Positions 5,149 through 7,252 of a stretch of DNA of 7,252 nt are shown here, in pieces. The position numbers and the translations under genes were made by a program. Source of the stretch: Verrucomicrobiaceae bacterium (GTDB lineage: Bacteria > Verrucomicrobiota > Verrucomicrobiae > Verrucomicrobiales > Akkermansiaceae). The stretch lies in the NCBI GenBank assembly GCA_947372405.1, contig CANBTO010000249.1:1-7252 (forward strand). The letters run 5' to 3'. Every line of letters begins with the position of its first letter. The first letter of the stretch is position 1. The notes under the pieces were generated by a model that worked only from the letters and a program-made list of their open reading frames with translations, was not told the DNA's origin and did not search any database.

Positions 5149-7252
5149 ATGAAACATTTGATTGAACGCAATCCTGACTTCCCGCCAAGTCTGATTCTCT
5201 GTGCCGCACGATTCCGCGACATCTCAATCGTTGGAAGAGCGGCGAATGGTTTCGTGCTGGGGATGCTGATCTGTGGAGCTATCGTACCGACCCAAGCCGA
5301 GCCGTCTAACATGAATTCAACTTCAGTTGCCGAGGTCTCAGGTGGGCTGCAAAAGACTGCACCGCCACTGACCAAGGTCCTTCGGATTGTGCAAGATCCG
5401 ACTGGCAGGCAGCTTCAGTCGGCTTTCATCTGGACGGACGCGACGGCAAGCGGGAGCAAGGCGGGGGTTGCGGTTGGCTTCCGCAAAAGTTTCAGTTTGG
5501 AGCAAAAGCCAAGCAGCGCCGTTCTACATCTTTTTGCAGACGCCCGTTATGTCTTGTGGGTGAACGGGACCTACGTCGAGCGGGGTCCGTCGCGGTTCCA
5601 GCCCAATGGCCCGGAATACGACTCGGTGGAGATCGCCCCGTTTTTACAGGTCGGAAAAAACAGCGTCGCCTTGCTTTGCATCGGAAACCTCTCCGGGGGC
5701 AAAGTCATGAGGCATGAGCCGGGAATGACCGCATTGCTTCAAATCGGAAAGCAGATGCTCTGGTCCACGGACGAATCATGGAAGTGGACGGACTCTACCC
5801 GATTTCGATCCGTGAGTGCGAGTTGGGCGAATTTGGGGGAATCGACGGTGGACGTCACGGTGGAGGACGGCGATTGGACGCTGCCCGGCTATGATGATTC
5901 CCGTTGGAAAACCTCAACTCGGATTTCCGGAACTCCATGGGGACCACTCACTGCGCGGCGAATTCCGCGCCTCAGGGAAACTGATGTGCCGGTGAGTTTC
6001 ACAAACGGTGTGACCTTGCCAGTGACGCTGAAAGCCGGTGAGAAAATGGAATTCTCGGCGGGGCGGATGGTTCAGGCGTATCCGCTGATCACGTTGGAAG
6101 CGGAAGCAGGAACGGTGTTACGAATCGAACCCCATGGAGTCACCTATGTGGCCAAAGCTGGGCCCCAGAGCTACTTCACCCTCGACACGCGCGGGTTCAT
6201 CAGGGGTGCGGTCACTGTTAGTAAGGGGCAGGCGAAAATCACCGGATTCAAGCTGGTGGAACGTCTCTATCCGTTTGATTGTCCGGGAACCTTCACCTGC
6301 TCGGATCCATTTCTTGACCGGCTTTGGGCATTGTGCGCCCGCTCCTGTCAGGTGCTCAGTGAGGATTCCTATGTCGACTGTGCCGACCGCGAGCGCGTCG
6401 AGTGGATGGATGACACGCCACCAGGCTATGACATCACACGCACGGCGTTGGCCGTGACCGGCAGTGACGGCCGCACCCATTATGGAGACCCGCGTCTGCT
6501 GGGTGAGCTCATCCGCCGCACGGCACTCACGCTCCAGCCTGAAGGGTGGGTGAAAGCTCATACATGTTCCGACCGCTACGACATCCATGCCAAGATGGAA
6601 GACCGGGCCTGCGACTGGGTTGAGGGAGTCCGCCTTTACGAAGAAGCCACCGGCGACAACGAGGCGGTGCGGGAAGTCTGGCCGGCATTGGTCGCGCAGA
6701 TGGATTATTTTCTAAACCGCCGCACCGAACGGGGATTGGTGCGTGCACGCGATTGGGTGGTCTGGGCCAATCCCGTCGGCTATTTTACCGGTGAGGGAAC
6801 AACGCTGAATGTCTTCGTTTACCGAGCCTTGGAGGATGCCGCAAAACTGGGGACACTCATCGGCGAGGAGACCGACAGCCGCCGCTTTTCCAAGGCGGCC
6901 AATGAGTTGAAACGGGCCATCAACACGGTGCTTTGGGATGAAGCGGCGGGCACCTATGCTGCGGGATACTTCACTGATGCGGACATTGCCGAATCCAAAC
7001 GGAAGCTTTCTCTCCCCCGCAAGAACAACCTTGCCGCACCAACACTTTATGCCAGCGTCTTCGCCTTGGATCGGGGAGTCGTTCCAGTCGAGCGGAGAAA
7101 GCGCGTCCTGCAGGCCATGTTGAAACAGGAAACCGCAGAAAACAGACACGTGATGATCTATTATTACCTGGCGAAACAACTTTATGGACTCGATGAGCCG
7201 GCCCTTGACCGGCAGGTGCTGGACATCTTCCGTAAGAACTGGGTGAAGATGG
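5149..7252 (+). CDS. Exported GH78-like alpha-L-rhamnosidase, 3' partial
   Basis: The frame runs from a stop at 5101 to the window end without interruption: 701 residues from ATG 5149. Expected role: release of terminal alpha-L-rhamnose by inversion. The N-terminus has a long polar lead, then a hydrophobic stretch (residues 35-46) and TQA, with likely cleavage after A50. Next comes a beta-sandwich typical of rhamnosidases (FRKSF 111-115, WVNG 137-140), a second with GYDDSRW (247-253), and from about residue 385 an (alpha/alpha)6 barrel. The signature DCADRERVEWMDD at 410-422 places D410, E415 and D422 at the spacing of the Asp, Glu and Asp that bind rhamnose in characterised GH78 enzymes; E415 would be the general acid. 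Further barrel features are D489-W490, D535-W536 and TLNVFVY (552-558). The general base Glu expected in a later T-T-x-W-E motif lies beyond the window. The start is uncertain: ATG 5263 is possible but leaves a poor signal peptide, and 5149 has no Shine-Dalgarno sequence. The coding strand is G-rich, unlike the previous genes. Confidence 0.87.
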   Translation, partial: MKHLIERNPDFPPSLILCAARFRDISIVGRAANGFVLGMLICGAIVPTQAEPSNMNSTSVAEVSGGLQKTAPPLTKVLRIVQDPTGRQLQSAFIWTDATASGSKAGVAVGFRKSFSLEQKPSSAVLHLFADARYVLWVNGTYVERGPSRFQPNGPEYDSVEIAPFLQVGKNSVALLCIGNLSGGKVMRHEPGMTALLQIGKQMLWSTDESWKWTDSTRFRSVSASWANLGESTVDVTVEDGDWTLPGYDDSRWKTSTRISGTPWGPLTARRIPRLRETDVPVSFTNGVTLPVTLKAGEKMEFSAGRMVQAYPLITLEAEAGTVLRIEPHGVTYVAKAGPQSYFTLDTRGFIRGAVTVSKGQAKITGFKLVERLYPFDCPGTFTCSDPFLDRLWALCARSCQVLSEDSYVDCADRERVEWMDDTPPGYDITRTALAVTGSDGRTHYGDPRLLGELIRRTALTLQPEGWVKAHTCSDRYDIHAKMEDRACDWVEGVRLYEEATGDNEAVREVWPALVAQMDYFLNRRTERGLVRARDWVVWANPVGYFTGEGTTLNVFVYRALEDAAKLGTLIGEETDSRRFSKAANELKRAINTVLWDEAAGTYAAGYFTDADIAESKRKLSLPRKNNLAAPTLYASVFALDRGVVPVERRKRVLQAMLKQETAENRHVMIYYYLAKQLYGLDEPALDRQVLDIFRKNWVKM

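Noticed and set aside
6118..7179. Minus-strand open frames (6118-6588 and 6712-7179) in the last 1.1 kb
   Set aside because: The plus strand carries the uninterrupted GH78-like frame with its catalytic signature. The opposite frames are shadows.

Overview
The window looks like a glycan-degradation locus from a Verrucomicrobiota bacterium, probably the Verrucomicrobiales / Akkermansiaceae-Luteolibacter-Haloferula type. That placement is an inference. It rests on a protein built of autotransporter-associated beta-strand repeats (PATR) that ends in a short DxDxDG-containing C-terminal module instead of a beta-barrel, on exported glycosidases lying next to it, and on starts without a visible Shine-Dalgarno sequence. 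No rRNA, tRNA, CRISPR array or insertion sequence was seen.

Layout, all on the + strand. (1) 2-2452 is the 3' part of a large PATR surface or secreted protein; its 5' end lies outside the window. (2) 2453-2607 is a 155-nt gap with a perfect 8-bp GC-rich hairpin, a strong AGGAGG in front of a 7-codon mini-ORF, and a possible sigma70-like promoter. (3) 2608-3690 is an exported five-bladed beta-propeller protein of the GH43-like type. (4) 3695-5005 is an exported GH29 alpha-L-fucosidase, only 4 nt downstream and so very probably in the same operon. (5) 5006-5148 is an AT-richer gap with a possible nested stem-loop. (6) 5149 to the window end is a GH78-like alpha-L-rhamnosidase, open at its 3' end.

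How they may work together: the three enzymes each carry a predicted export signal, and two of them belong to families that remove terminal deoxy-sugars (L-fucose and L-rhamnose). The likely target is therefore a polysaccharide or glycoprotein decorated with fucose and/or rhamnose, such as a fucoidan-like, ulvan-like or pectic side-chain glycan. The substrate cannot be fixed from this window: no sulfatase, lyase, transporter or regulator is present in it. The + strand also changes from C-rich to G-rich between the first three genes and the rhamnosidase-like gene, which may mean the last gene has a separate history or transcription unit.
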